Assembly (NCBI GenBank): GCA_039602395.1
Contig: JBCNJP010000023.1
Span: forward strand, 89,924,177-89,988,176
Origin: Deinandra increscens subsp. villosa
Taxonomy: Eukaryota; Streptophyta; Magnoliopsida; Asterales; Asteraceae
Length of the DNA stretch: 64,000 nt
Direction of reading: 5' to 3'
How positions within the stretch are numbered: the stretch's first letter is position 1; each line of letters starts with the position of its first letter. Below, piece by piece: positions 35,487 to 47,794 of this stretch. The position numbers were made by a program, and so were the translations under genes. The notes under the pieces were generated by a model that was given only the letters and a program-made list of their open reading frames with translations, had not been told where the DNA came from and made no database searches.

Positions 35487-38400
35487 ATGATGCTTTGTTC
35501 TGAATTGAACACTCAGATTCAAACATGGCTTCGTGATTACGACAAGATTCAATCATTCGCCGTGATCCTAATTTACATTCAGGTATTTTCTCTTTCATGT
35601 GGATTGATATTTACTGTTTTACTCTGTTTTTGATCGGAAATGTGTAGAACGTGAATTTTTGACCTAGAGTTTTGAATTGTGCGTTTTTGTTTAACGATTG
35701 AAGTTGTATTGATGTTTGAAGATTGCTTGTGGTTTGATTGGATCATTGGGGGCGTTGTATAATGGAGTCTCGCTTATAAATGTGGGGATTGGGTTATTCG
35801 CATTGGTTGCAATTGAGAGTAGCAGCCAGAGTCTTGGAAGAACTTATGCTGTTCTTTTGTTTTCTGCAATTTTACTTGACATTTTGTGGTTCAGCCTCTT
35901 CTGTCATGAAATATGGTCAGTTTTTACAGTTTTTCATTCCTCTATATATTTAATTTTTAGGTTTTTGTATCAAATAGTTAAGCCCTAGTTTGTAACTGGT
36001 GATGCAGGATGAATAAAATGAATTATGGATTTGCTTCATGTGAATAATAAGTCATCAGTGTCATCCCATACTTTTAGTTCTAATCATTTATGGTCAATGG
36101 GTGGATAAATACATATGAAAAGGTCTTATAGTCTTAGTCAATCATAATTTAAATGATATTTATAATAATTGATCTGAAAAAAGGTATTATATGTCATCAT
36201 GTCAATAATATCTTCAGCAGAAAACTAAGTAGGAGTGGTTTTCATGGTATAGACTTTAGCCTGTTCTTATCTTTTCACACAGATTCACTTCCCGAAGCTT
36301 CGCTTCTATGCAAGTAAGACCATGTGTAGTGGGACATGAGTGGGCTGATGTGGCAGTGTGAGGGGCGTGGACCAACGCACCGAGGGCTCGTGAGTAGAGA
36401 AATGGGCGTGGGGTGGAGGGTTTAGTTTTTTGTTTCAATTCTAATCCACCAACCACAACACTACACCCCACCGTCTCTTTCTTAAATAAACATTACATTC
36501 ACACAAACACCATTACACCCTTTAGTGAGTGTGAGTGGCGTGAGTCGTGACCACACCCACTGCCTACATGGCGTCACTTTTGGCTCACACTCACTTATAC
36601 ACATTGCCTAAGTTCCAAACACAGTTCTTTTAGCTGAAATATATACTATGCCATTATGGTGACATTGGAGCTACTTATCTGGCTCATGGAACACCTTAAG
36701 ATTGACTTATCTTTCATCAGAGAGATGGTGTTAGCACAAACTTTCCAAGTTCGTTCTGTTTCTACTACTTCTCAGATTGGTGACACTCGCCAAGGAACTC
36801 TCTACTACGGGGTTTGCTACACTTCATTCCTAGCTACACATTGAACCGAACTTCTAGCTTAAGCGGGCATATTAGCAATATATCTGCTTTTATATATTTA
36901 TATATATTTTGAGTTATTGTCATTAGTTTAGACTAAACCGTTACAATTAGTTTGTTAGCTCAATAATTATCTTTTATTGTAGTCTCTCTATATAAAGAGA
37001 TGTTGATGAGTTATTAAGTAATTCAGAAAACATTTTTTATAATTATCATTTAGTGTTCCAACACAGACAAATTTCATCAGGGATTTAAGATGTTTATGCT
37101 CATGGTAATGAGGGCCAACCCTCCAAGGATTTTTCTTTCGTTTACTCCGAACATTACCTTGCTCTTTCCACCATTGGGTAAACTGCAATCCTTTATCAAA
37201 TAGTTTCCCTTTTTAATTGAAGTAAGCTTGTTGTGTGCAAACTTGCTCTTAACAAATAATACTCCCTAGCAGGGTGACTGTTATATACCGGGGAAAAGGT
37301 AACAACTAGGTTCAGGAGTTTCAGAACGGATAGATAATGGTAGGATTGAAATACATATATCACCACTCAATCTACTCTAGGGCAAGCTAAATGTGAATTA
37401 TAATACAAACACTACTTGGCTCAAATTTAGGTTTCAAGAACATCATCCAAACATGCCACGTTTGAACCAGTCCAACAATGGGGAAAAACAAGTTAAAATT
37501 GCAAAATAAATATCTTCTAGATTCTCCCCATTTCTTTCCTCGTTAAGTTCTTTAAATAGGACAATTACAAAAGGTGGAACAAAATTACAAAACAACTACC
37601 CATGATCTCCATCATGTTCTCCTAACTTCTAGTCATGGCAACAACTACTCATGATTACCATCATGTTCTCCTAACCTCTAGTCATGGCATGTGGGGTTAG
37701 TTGAATTAAAATTAAAAAGAAAAATACCAAAAAATTGCATGGAAATAAAATAATAAAAATAACAGCAAAATCAGGGGCATGAGCTCCTTCCACCTCCATC
37801 ATTGACCCGTTCGTTGCATATGACCTGTGCATGTTTGCTGACCTGTACCCACGAGAAACAAAGGCTAGCTTGTTCAAACTTCCAACGGCTGTTTCCTGGG
37901 TAGGTTTACACTTTACCACTATTGGTGTCTATCTTTGCCGGAAATTGTGATATATATTTTATAATTCCTACATGTAGATAATGGAAAAGGGCCGCTACCT
38001 CTTTTGTAAAATCTGAGCAATATTTTATGTGTGGGAATGCCACATAATATTAGAGGTTTAAAACAAAACTGTTGAGAAATATGAGTGAAGTACAAGATTG
38101 AACACCAGGCTGCTCTTTTTCTAGAATTAGTAGTTAGTATATATCACACACCCCCTTAAAAATTTCATCTACGCATTGCCAATTATATATTGATCTTTAT
38201 GTCCCTAAAAATGTAGAGATGCCTAATGTCTTAGAATGTAGGTGGAGAAATATGGTTTGGTGTTAGAAACATATTTTAGTTAGAATAATTACTTACATCA
38301 ACCATCATACGCATTACTTGTTGCAAACATACAGTTGATCTTTGCCGAAATACATAAAAAGGAACACTCACTTTGCATCAACAAACAAATTTGTAAAATG

Positions 38401-40866
38401 CATAAACGCAGAAAACATAAAAAAAAACATCGTACTTGGAACTTTTTTGGCGAAATTGATTGTTTTTAAAAACTGTAGTGTTCTTTTTGCACTTTGCAAG
38501 AATGATGGTTTTTGCTTGAAGTGTGACTATTTTTACTTTTTTAGCGACTATATATAGGGCTATACAGGGTTATAATGGAAGTTTCCCTACCTTTCTACAT
38601 GTCGTATCACGTAAATCAGAAGATACAAATTTAAGTAAATGCACCCTGATAAGCTTGGTGAATATGCAGGTACATTTCTTCAGAGAATTATGGAGAATCT
38701 GTCGTATTCTCAGTGAGACTGACTCTATTAATGCAAATTATTGGGTTCACGGTCAGATCGTCATCCTCGTTATTATGGATTCAGATGTATAAATTGGGGC
38801 CATCATTTGTAGATAGTACAGTTCCTCGAGATGCTGACTTGGATTTGAGGAACAGTTTTATGGGTCCCGCCTCCCCTCGTGTAGTTAGAAATACTACTGG
38901 TTCTGTTGATTCCATCAATGCTCCAGGATTCTACTCGTCTCTTTTTTCAGATAACCAAGATGAAGGATCATTACCCTCTGTAAGCATTATTGTTCACTAA
39001 TTTCTAGAGTTGACAACTTACAAGATGAACTATCGGGCTGGTCAGGCTCAGGTTGGAATGGTCATTTCCAACGGGTCAGGTCATGTTGACCCACAAACAC
39101 TTTTATGCTCATTTTTTTTTATCTTTAACTAAACATGTTCGTCATGATTACAAAAATGAGTTTATTACAATAATATCTGAATTTTTATTGAAATGGTTTA
39201 TGATGTGTGCTGTAAAAATACTCTGGGCAACTTTTAACCCCTTTGATATGCTCTACTTTTAGCTAATTTTTTTATTTGACTTATTAGATAATAAATACGT
39301 TAATAAATAAATGGGCCGAAATTGCCACCTCTACTAATTTCTTTATTAAGTTTTGGATTCATGTGAATTTGTAGGGTCAATACCATCAGATTGGCATGGA
39401 TGGGTCTTTGTCTGATCCTTTGTTGAAAACAACCTTAAGTAAATCTCTTCGAGCCACACATGTAAGTCCTGATTTCCATCGACAATTTTATGATTATATG
39501 AATCTAATTGTATTTATGGTTGTTTTGTGTTCAAACTTATGCACAAATTTTACAAATGAGTTGATTGCCAAAAGTATCGTTCTAAAATATTTTTAACAGT
39601 TATTGCAATCATTTTAGTGGTGGTCTTATAAAAGTCAAGTATGAAGTATCAGACATAAAATATAACTTCTGTTTTAAAAAGTGCAATCCATTGTAATATG
39701 ATTAAACATAAAAATGCCCAGAAATAGTGAAATTTGATTACTTAAAATCCAACCCTTTTGACAACTATTAGTAACCCAACTACAGTGTTAATATTACTTT
39801 TAAACATTCCACCAAAGGTCATCTGTTCCTCTTCCTGTACAGTGTACACTGACTTCATAAATGTCCTTTGTTTCCGTTCCCCCCAAAAAAAAGTTAACTA
39901 AACATAAATATATTAGCTACAGGTGACAAAAATAAGCGGTTGTGGTTGGTTTGGTAACGCGTCAAAACATGTTATCTTTGTATGGGTTGGATTTGGTCGG
40001 TTCCGGTTGGGTTGATTTCAAACTTATTCATTTTTTTTATATATACTTGTGTGCCAAATACGATTAGCCTAGGAAAGTTGCATTATTTCAGTAGTAAATT
40101 GGTTCTTTGTTTTTTTTAAATGTTTCATTTCATATGCATCAAAGTTATGAATTGGGTAAGCTTCAACCAATTCGACATGTTTTCCTTTTTGCTCATTGTT
40201 TAGTTTGACTCATTTTACATGTAGAGTACAACCCAAATCGGCCCATTAATAAATAAATGAACTGAACCTGATCGCATTGTCCACCGACTGTTATAATTAA
40301 ATGCACAACATACATAAGTTATATTTAGATTATCATGGTGATAGTTTTTTATCATTCCTGTTGTCACAAATATCATCTTCCTCTTAATAACAAAATAAAA
40401 AATGTTCTAAATTGTAAGGAGTTTTGTAATCAAGTTATATTTTTGAAACATGAATTATATTTTGTGAAAACAAACTTTCTATAGCATCAAAACTTTCATG
40501 ACACTAATTTTTAAACTTCTACAGTGAAACCTTTTTAGAAAATAAACAAAAAAATAAAAATTTGGTAAAAGAGATACCTTGCAACCTCCAATATTCACCG
40601 TAGGTTAATCGGGTTTACAAGAAATGTACGGCCTCAAACACCACCAACACGAGTCAAGTGTTTTGGCTGTAATGAGAGGAAGAGCCGGGGGGCTTAGCTC
40701 AGAGTAGCCTCTCTATCCCCTGGGATAGAGGACTCGTCCCGCCCTCCACAAACCTAACGGTAACTAACTAACTATTGCTATGCGTGAAATTTACTGGGTA
40801 TGTTTTGTTTGTTTGTTTGGAGTACAGGATGGAAGGAGCATGGTAAACAGGCTGGGGAGCCTTTGA
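35487..40866 (+). CDS. Four-transmembrane AGTRAP-like membrane protein
   Basis: Five coding exons (35487-35582, 35722-35915, 38670-38979, 39375-39461 and 40828-40866) give 241 aa. Hydrophobic segments lie at about residues 20-45, 48-66, 75-96 and 112-140. An acidic/Ser-rich cytosolic-type tail follows, with SINAPGFYSSLFSD and DPLLKTTLSKSL. The layout resembles angiotensin-II type-1 receptor-associated protein (AGTRAP) family members, which plants also have. In animals the family acts in receptor trafficking, while the plant role is unknown to me. Two ATGs are adjacent and I chose the first. Intron 2 is long (2754 bp) and holds a Tourist MITE. Intron 4 ends with an Au SINE. The exon joins are phase-consistent. 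The family assignment is tentative. Confidence 0.75.
36318..36608. mobile_element. Tourist/Harbinger-type MITE in intron 2
   Basis: A 291-bp element is flanked by TAA target duplications (36315-36317 and 36609-36611). Its termini are imperfect inverted repeats (GACCATGTGT... / reverse complement GGCAATGTGT...). Subterminal arms are related GTGAGTGTGAG-type repeats. TSD and termini fit PIF/Harbinger. The left terminus resembles that of the larger element at 44280, so the two may be family members. Confidence 0.7.
39006..39340. mobile_element. Decayed intronic TIR element
   Basis: It starts TAGAGTTGACAAC and ends ATTGCCACCTCTA (inverted TAGAGGTGGCAAT). Inside are GGGTCAGGTCATGTTGACCC-type stretches. 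Related sequences lie in other introns (see findings). It sits between exons 3 and 4 of the AGTRAP-like gene. Confidence 0.5.
40640..40820 (+). mobile_element. Au-type SINE abutting a splice acceptor
   Basis: The CCTCTCTATCCCCTGGGATAG hairpin stretch, a CCCTCC block and the end ACTGGGTATGTTTTGTTTG with a TTTG tail match the 3' body of plant Au SINEs (known consensus ends ACTGGGTTTGTTGTTG). The 5' tRNA-like part is degraded (GGCTTAGCTCAGAG may be box A). The tail ends 7 nt before the CAG acceptor of the final exon at 40828, so the SINE supplies its polypyrimidine-like tract. Confidence 0.6.
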
Positions 40867-42345
40867 AGTAAAGCTTTTCATCATATATCTCAATAATGAT
40901 AATACATATAGTATCTCCATAATGAGCATAGACATTCCCATTTTTTTAGCCCAAGTTGAGCTTCATTCTTATATTCTAATGTTGTACATGAATAATTCAT
41001 GGCAACAATCTTGTATAGTTCCATATTAGATGTTATTAAAGGTTTTGCTTCAAGGTTTGTACTTCAGCCATGTTTGGATTGTACATTTTATCAAGCGTAA
41101 GCGATACATTTATATTTGTTAGAGCGTTCAACTCACACACGTTCTAATCTTACTTTTAAATCTTTATTTTGTATTTACTATGAGACTTCAAGTTTTAACC
41201 ATTTAGAATTGTCAATCATCAAACTCTTGGACCATGTCCGAAACACTTAGAATAGTCAGTCATCAAACTGTAAACTGTTGTACATGTCGGTGATGGTGAT
41301 AAATGTGTGTAATTCTGGTTATATGAATGTGAGGTTTTATGTAAAAAGAGGAGATGCGTTTAATTATCTGATTTGGTGGAAAAAAAACAAACACTTGCAA
41401 ACAACCGTTGTGGTGACCACAAGTAGACGAAAACACCCCATAACGCCTAAAGGTAGTGTTCCGCCTTGAGTGATGGTGATCACGCTCAATCTCACACTTC
41501 ACATGGCTTAATTGTCTCTTCATTATAGTAACAAGATTCATAATGTACCTCACTTTAGATGCTAGCCATTATCCAATTTCAAGATCTCTTCCTATTTCTA
41601 CCATCTTTGGTTTCTTCCAAGTCCTTGATCTTTTTAATGGTTGTCACTTGACTCTCCGTTCGAGATGGAGTGATCTCAAGAAACGACTCCCAGTTCGAGA
41701 TGGAGTAATCTCAAGAAATGACTCATTGTTGGAGACAGAGTGATCTCAAGAAATTCCCTGGTACTTCTTGTTTGAGTACTTAAGATCTAATGTTTTCAAA
41801 CTAGAAACAATGTTCTTGAATCTAACATATTCTACATGTATATCTTCATCCTCTTGGATACCGAGTTGATTTTGTTGTCAAAACAATTCAATCTTATTGA
41901 CTATTTTAAAAACCCAAACACTCTTATATTCTTTCTAGACAAAACATTGTAAAGCATTAAGTTTTTCTTAGAAGTTTTAGAAATTATTTTCTTCTCCTAT
42001 GATGTTAGGTCTATTTTTGCCGTTCAAAAATAAATAAATGATGTTAGTCTATTTTCAGGAGAAGCTGGTTTAAAGGTACCACTTTCAACAACTTCCAATA
42101 AATTAAACATTGTGCTTCTAGTAAAAGCACACCCCTCTACAATCTACATTAATTTTATTACACTCTATGGTCCAATTTATTATTTTAATCAGTTCATTTT
42201 AATAGAAATCAAGTAAAACGACTTATTTTTATACAAGTTGTAAGATTTAAGAACCCATAGATATTAGAAAGGGATGTGTATCTTATTTTCGTTTACAATT
42301 TATTCCTAATCTTGAGAGAGATTATCCTCTTTAAACAAGATAGAT
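40867..42345. other. Intergenic DNA with one small tandem repeat
   Basis: The left part is the 3' region of the AGTRAP-like gene. The rest is AT-rich without a credible gene. The only distinct feature is the 35-bp repeat at 41658-41760. Confidence 0.5.
41658..41760 (+). repeat. 35-bp tandem repeat, 3 units
   Basis: Units start at 41658, 41693 and 41728. Each has GTT-GGAGA-GAGT-ATCTCAAGAAA in common, and the third is the most diverged. GAGAT/ATCTC makes each unit partly palindromic. Confidence 0.8.
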
Positions 42346-42355
42346 ATCATGGTTA

Positions 42356-43469
42356 GGGAGAGGTTCAAATAGTTTGTTTTGGGTAAAAAGGATAAGAATG
42401 ATTTTTAGCCATTGGATCTTGATCTAATAAAAAAGAAAGGAGGGGTATTTTAGTCTTAGTCACTTTTGTTGACTTTTTATCTATTTCCCCCATTTTCTTT
42501 AAACATTCATAACTTTCACATACGATATTATTTTTTAAAAAAAATTACACCATAAAAACGAGCATTTTTTTATCTTTAAAACGCATATAGTGTTGCTATA
42601 TAAAAAATGAAAAAAAAATTACTCTTTCGATTTTTGACACAGGTCATTGTGTCAAAATGTTCAGATCATTGTGTCATTGTGTCTTCGTGTCAAAAATATA
42701 TATAGTGTTGCTATATATAAAATTAAATACTCTTTCGGTTTTTGGCACAATATGAAACAATGATCTGAACATTTTGACACATCATTGTGTCATTGTGTCG
42801 AAAATGTTCAGATCATTGTGTCATTGTGTCGTCGTGTCAAAAGTATATATAGTGTTGCTATATATAAAATTAATTACTCTTTCGGTTTTTGTCATCATAT
42901 GAAACAATGATCTGAACATTTTGACACATCATTATGTCATTGTGTCAAAATGTTCAGATCATTGTGTCATTGTGTCGTCGTGTCAAAAGTATATATTTTG
43001 TGCTACTATATATAAAATAAAAAAAAAATACTATTTCGGTTTTTAACACCATATGACACAATGATGTGAACATTTTGACACAATATGACACAATGATCTG
43101 AATATTTTGACACAACGACACAATGACACAATGATCTGAACATTTTGATACAATTGAAAGAGTAAAAAAAATTAATTTTTTATATAGCAACACTATACGC
43201 GTTTTAAAGATAAAAAAACGCTCGTTTTTACGCTCGTTTTTATGGTGTAATTTTTAAAAAAAAATAATGTCGTATCTAAAAGTTATGAAGGTTTAAAAAA
43301 TGGGGGAATTTGATAAAAAGTCAAAAATACCCTTCCATCTTTAATTTTCTTTAAGTTTTATCTCTAATTTACCCAGAAAATTTTTAAGCCATAGATCTTC
43401 ATTTAATTGAAGATCTAATGGTTATGATTCCTTCTTATCCAAACTAAACTTCTCACAATAACCTCACAC
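42356..43469. mobile_element. 1.1-kb foldback (Mutator-type) element with tandem-repeat loop
   Basis: A perfect 10-bp target duplication ATCATGGTTA (42346-42355 and 43470-43479) brackets inverted arms of ~300 bp. These share TTTGACTTTTTATC-type, CCCCCATTTT, ATTACACCATAAAAACGAGC and ATAGTGTTGCTATATA blocks. The loop is three ~147-bp tandem units, each containing ATGTTCAGATCATTGTGTC and its inverse. Long TIRs with 9-10 bp duplications fit non-autonomous Mutator-like elements. No coding sequence is present. Confidence 0.85.
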
Positions 43470-43479
43470 ATCATGGTTA

Positions 43480-43984
43480 TTGCCGATTGGATCGTAGCCC
43501 AGTAATAAAAAACAAAGTCTCTTTAAAATAGACTGGTGTTTAAAACAGTTTAAGAGTAATAAAGATTTAGGATGTATATAGATTTAAAACAGTTTAAGAG
43601 TAATACAGACTTATCGTTAAAAACAAAATACAACTTCTTTCTAAACTTAAGAGGGATTACCACTTTTCTCTACAAACTTCCTAACCATGCAAGTATTGTT
43701 TTAACGGACACTACAATTTTGTTGATAAATACTCTTTCCGTTGTTAATTCTTTTATCTCGTTTCTAATACGAAAAATGTGCAAAAACAAGTATAGAGATA
43801 CTAGAAGTTACACCTTGAGCCCCCAACATTGATAGATGTTTAATCCGAAAATTGATCAAGAAGAAAATTACCGAAAGTATATATTTTGAAAGAAAAAAAA
43901 AATGATTGCTTAAAATACGACGTGGTAATAATGAGAACACACGTGTATAGTATGTGTAAAGTTACGCCTAATCAGTGTAATATA
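43480..43984. other. Intergenic AT-rich DNA
   Basis: No gene was seen. The right end (43946-43985) matches the 40-bp sequence left between the two LTR elements at 58029-58068. Confidence 0.5.
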
Positions 43985-44141
43985 GGGGTGACAGTTTCTG
44001 ACACGAGCTGAAACACGACCCGAACACAACATGTATAATTAGGTTTTAGGATGGTAAATTTGATCTGTTTAAAAATGGGTCGTTTTCAGATTGACATGTT
44101 TAAAAGTACCGAAATTGATGTATACATACAATTGACACCCC
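43985..44141. mobile_element. Small hAT-like MITE
   Basis: A 157-bp stretch starts GGGGTGACAGTT and ends AATTGACACCCC, with CACGACCCGAACAC inside. The inverted termini are clear, but an 8-bp duplication is not. Confidence 0.5.
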
Positions 44142-44439
44142 GAGTGTTATAATATAATATCGTATTAAGATTGTATTAGGATTATCACAATCATGTTGAA
44201 AAGTACTCAAAATAGGTAACGTTGTATGAGATATGTAGAACATGAAATATGTTTTACCGTGATAAATTATACGAGCTAAGACCATATGTAGTCATAACCC
44301 TTTTTGAGGGGCGTTATGCACCACGTGACAGTCGTGTGTAGTCATCCCATAACCCCCTCTCTCACCATTAGTCATTAAATAAAAAAAATACATAATTACA
44401 TTAAAAAATTTACAATACTAAAAAAAACTAGATCCCCAT

Positions 44440-45900
44440 TTTTTTACTAATCTTCTCTTAATGATTATGGTAAGTGTCCATTCCGATGCGATCCGTTTTC
44501 CGGGAGCAGTTCCTTGAGTTGCCTGAGATCCTTATACATTTGTCGTTCTTTGATAAGTTTCATTTGGTGTTCCTTCATCACGAGACGTCAAGATCCAAGG
44601 TCGTGTAATTTGTCGAGTTTTTTGTTACTCTCTGTGAAGCGTTTGTCAAACTCGACATTGTTGGACGACGAACCCGCCCATTTTTCCTTTGCGCTTGCCC
44701 GACTAGGGGATCTTGAGATCTCCTCCTAAATCGATGGACCTTCCTCCTCGTCTTCGGATACGTTTAGGTTAAACGTCTGAGCATCTTACGACCGACTCTC
44801 GGGATCCACCGAAGACGATGCTTCCAACTTTTTTGAGGGTTGTCTAGCCCTCCTCGTGATGCTCGTCGCCTCGCCTCGTTTGGGACTTTTATGAAGTGGG
44901 CTGGCAAATTGGGTACCAGTTTAGATACGAGAAGAACTGCTTAATAGAAAAATACACTATGCAATTTTATACTTTTTATAAAATAATTATTTTTAGTATT
45001 CTAGGGTTTAACATTTAACCTTTTTGTTACATAAAACATATAACTATCACGCTCAAACTACCAAACCCAATTGTTAAATTAGTTGTTTTCGTGTTTGATA
45101 CTTGTGTTAATCGTGCTGTTTTTAACCTGTTCAACACGATAAGACACGAATTGCCAGCCCTATTATAAAGTAGTTCCCAACATCGAAGGTATGAGAACAT
45201 GCCATAGGTATTTTGAAACTCGATCACAACGACTTGTTGAATATTTCCGTCACTAGCACCACTCGGCCAACCGTTTCGAATACGTTTGTATGTGCCATCG
45301 AGAAGTAGGCACCTTCAGTTCATATTGGTCAATTTGCTCGATATCGAGTCTCTTGGACGGTATTACTTCTGCATTTTTCATTTCCTCATTGAACCAAGCT
45401 CGAACCAGGTTCCAAAATGTGGACTTATCTTGATTGTTTGCTAAAAAAAGGAAAACAAAAAATTGTTAGTAAACTTTAATATAAATGTATAAAAAAATAT
45501 AGTAGTAAAAATTTACCCATAACCAGGTCGTCCGAAATGTCTATCCAAGAATGAGCTAAACGCGTACTCCTACTCCAGGGTCCAAATTTGAACAATTTTT
45601 TTTTGCTTCGAGGTTCTTAATCCATCTTCTTATGTGATCGTTTGCAAGGTCGTGACGGCCCCAGTTGCGTTTCTCGAACAACCTCAGCTTGGCTCGGTTG
45701 AACTGGTTGCGACACTCTTATTTGAAATTGAGAAGTGTAACTATTTTATTGTTGAAAATCGTATGGTTGTTGAGTTGGCCCATGTTCGCTATGTAGTATA
45801 GAAGGTCGTCATATTATTGCGGTTATTGCTCGTTTTCACTAACCCATCAAGGTGGTTGGAAATTCTGGTGGTATGGAGCACCGAATGGTGAACCCTGATA
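44440..45900 (-). pseudogene. Harbinger ORF1 (Myb/SANT-NAM-like) pseudogene
   Basis: Reading leftwards on the minus strand, SWIDISDD and NNQDKSTFWNLVRAWF (around 45540-45400) match the trihelix-like start of plant Harbinger ORF1 proteins. CWELL is followed, after an interruption, by HKSPKRGEA. A helical KEKWAGSSS / KEHQMKLIKERQMYKDL tail (44690-44520) is like the NAM-associated domain. Several stops and frameshifts make it non-functional. The break between CWELL and HKSPK is exactly where a hAT MITE is inserted. Confidence 0.6.
44898..45163. mobile_element. hAT-type MITE nested in Harbinger ORF1
   Basis: The termini are GGGCTGGCAAATT on the left and AATTGCCAGCCCTAT on the right. Flanking octamers TATGAAGT (44890-44897) and TATAAAGT (45164-45171) agree at 7 of 8 positions. 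Removing it would rejoin the ORF1-like translation, which independently supports the boundaries. Confidence 0.75.
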
Positions 45901-47069
45901 ATTTTTTTTTAAGTTGAAAGAAAGTTTAATAAATATAAAGAGTAGAAAAAAGAGTGTTTAAAATGATTATGTTGTCTAGTTTATATAGATGAATAAAGAG
46001 GAAAACGATTTAATTTGTTTAAAATATAGTCGTTCAACGGCTATATTTTCTGTAAATTGGAGAATTAAGGTGTGATGCCCATTGCGTTTGCGCCACACCC
46101 GTTTTTTCGCCCATTAGCGCGCCTAGGGATGGTGTTCACGACGCTATGGCAGTTTCATAGAGATCCTTTCGCACCCGCTACACACGATATAAGGTATACT
46201 ATAAAGCCCATGCATGGGGCGTTGAGTGTCTTGTGGCGGTACAATTAACAAGAGGCTTTGTGTCTTTAAGGTGCGTAGTCATAAACCCCCTTCTCAATCA
46301 TTACGCAGTTATTTTTTAATTCAAATAAATAAATAAACCAACATAATTTCATTAAAAAAAATAACATACATAGTTTGATTAAAAGGGCAATCTTAAAAAA
46401 AACAAAAACTAGAAAAGAAACTAATCATAATATATTTCATTAAAAAGTTTTCAAATGTTAATTTACTAAACGACATTCCATATAATCATTCATATTTAAA
46501 TTCTTTGATAACACGCCCATTATGCTCATAGTACTGGGGTTAATTTCGTTAATTCACTTTTAGCTCATCTAGTGTACGGTTTAGTGAAATAGGATCATCA
46601 CGAAACTCCGTCTCCACGTCATATATTAATTCTTTTAAGCAACTTTCGTCATGTAATTCTTTTACGCGATCCCACGAAACATCACCTTCGGAACCATTAG
46701 GGATCAAACACCCCCATCTCCTCCTTAATGTTCAACATACAAATGACTAATTCATCCAACTCATCTTCGTCCCACCATGGTGACATAAGATGAATCATTG
46801 TTGACAAAAAGTTTAAAAGATTTAGAGAGGAGTAGAAGAAAATTTTAAGCTTGTATGGTTAAAATGTATAAAATATAGAGGAGAAAGGCAAAAAGGTATA
46901 TAAATTCAAAATTTATTGTTTTACAACAGATAAATTTTTAAATTTTAATCAAACAAGGCACTACGGTCATAATGAGGCAATCAAAATTTACTCTCATAAC
47001 GCACTAGAGGCGGTATTGAAGCGCTTTAAGAGACGTCATGGGTCGGTATAACGTCCACTATATTTAGCC

Positions 47070-47540
47070 TTAGAAATTACTATATAAACAAAATAGAACT
47101 TCTAGGTTAATAATAATACATATTTTATTTAATGGTAAATAAAGTTAATTACTCTTTTTCGATATAAACAAAATACATCTTCTAGGTTAATAAAAATGAA
47201 TATTTTATTTAATTGTAAATAAAGTTAATATTTTACTCAAATGACTTTGTTGGTGATATAATAAAGTTTTTTTTGAAATGTTTTGGTCGTTACACGTTTT
47301 TTTCTAAATTTTCGTCTTCTTTATATAGCGTTATAACAATTCAACTGTTTTGTATATCTATTTTTTTTTCTTGACAACACGCGAGTTATAAAATCTTGTC
47401 AAGACATAAAAGTCTCAAAATTTTATTTTCATTCAACTGTTTTGTGTAACGTTTTTCTCGGGGTGATTGCAAAATCTTGTTAAGGTATAAAAGTCTCAAT
47501 TTTTATTTTTTTACCGTACGGAAAGCGAGAATAGAAAAGA
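47070..47540. other. AT-rich spacer upstream of the RING gene
   Basis: No coding frame. Two similar ~60-bp stretches containing CTTCTAGGTTAATAA and TATTTTATTTAAT (about 47099-47155 and 47178-47232) form a small direct repeat. The RING gene promoter is probably at the right end. Confidence 0.45.
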
Positions 47541-47794
47541 AACGCGGTATTCGTTGTCAGTTTCCTACTTTCTCAGAAACTTCATTCTTCCTCCATAAAT
47601 TCTACCATCAAACTTCTCTCATTAAATCCCTCCCACCATGACTAAATTCCCCAAATCCATTTCCATCGACACGTTGCACACACAAATTCCATCATATCTG
47701 CGATAAAATCCCTCATTTTTCGTTCTTCCCCCCTTTTAATTTCATCCACAAACGTGTCCCATTCCAGATTGATCTTCAACAAAACCCACTCAAG

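Larger units (their letters stand above)
44280..47069 (-). mobile_element. Decayed PIF/Harbinger transposon
   Basis: The left terminus GACCATATGTAGTC, after a TAA at 44277-44279, pairs with the right terminus (reverse complement GGCTAAATATAGTG) ending at 47069, followed by TTA. The target duplication is therefore imperfect. It contains an ORF1-type pseudogene on the minus strand and a nested hAT MITE. A second minus-strand fragment (46540-46800, with WWDEDELDELV) may be a further remnant. An inner TAGTCATAACCCC-like copy near 46275 suggests a second nested Harbinger end. Confidence 0.5.

Noticed and set aside
40681..40740. Possible tRNA gene (GGGGGCTTAGCTCAGAG)
   Set aside because: No cloverleaf can be completed and no good box B is present. 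The downstream sequence matches an Au SINE instead.
42650..43150. Regularly repeated short palindromic units, CRISPR-like at first sight
   Set aside because: Plant nuclear context, units of ~147 bp inside a foldback transposon with a target duplication, no spacer structure.
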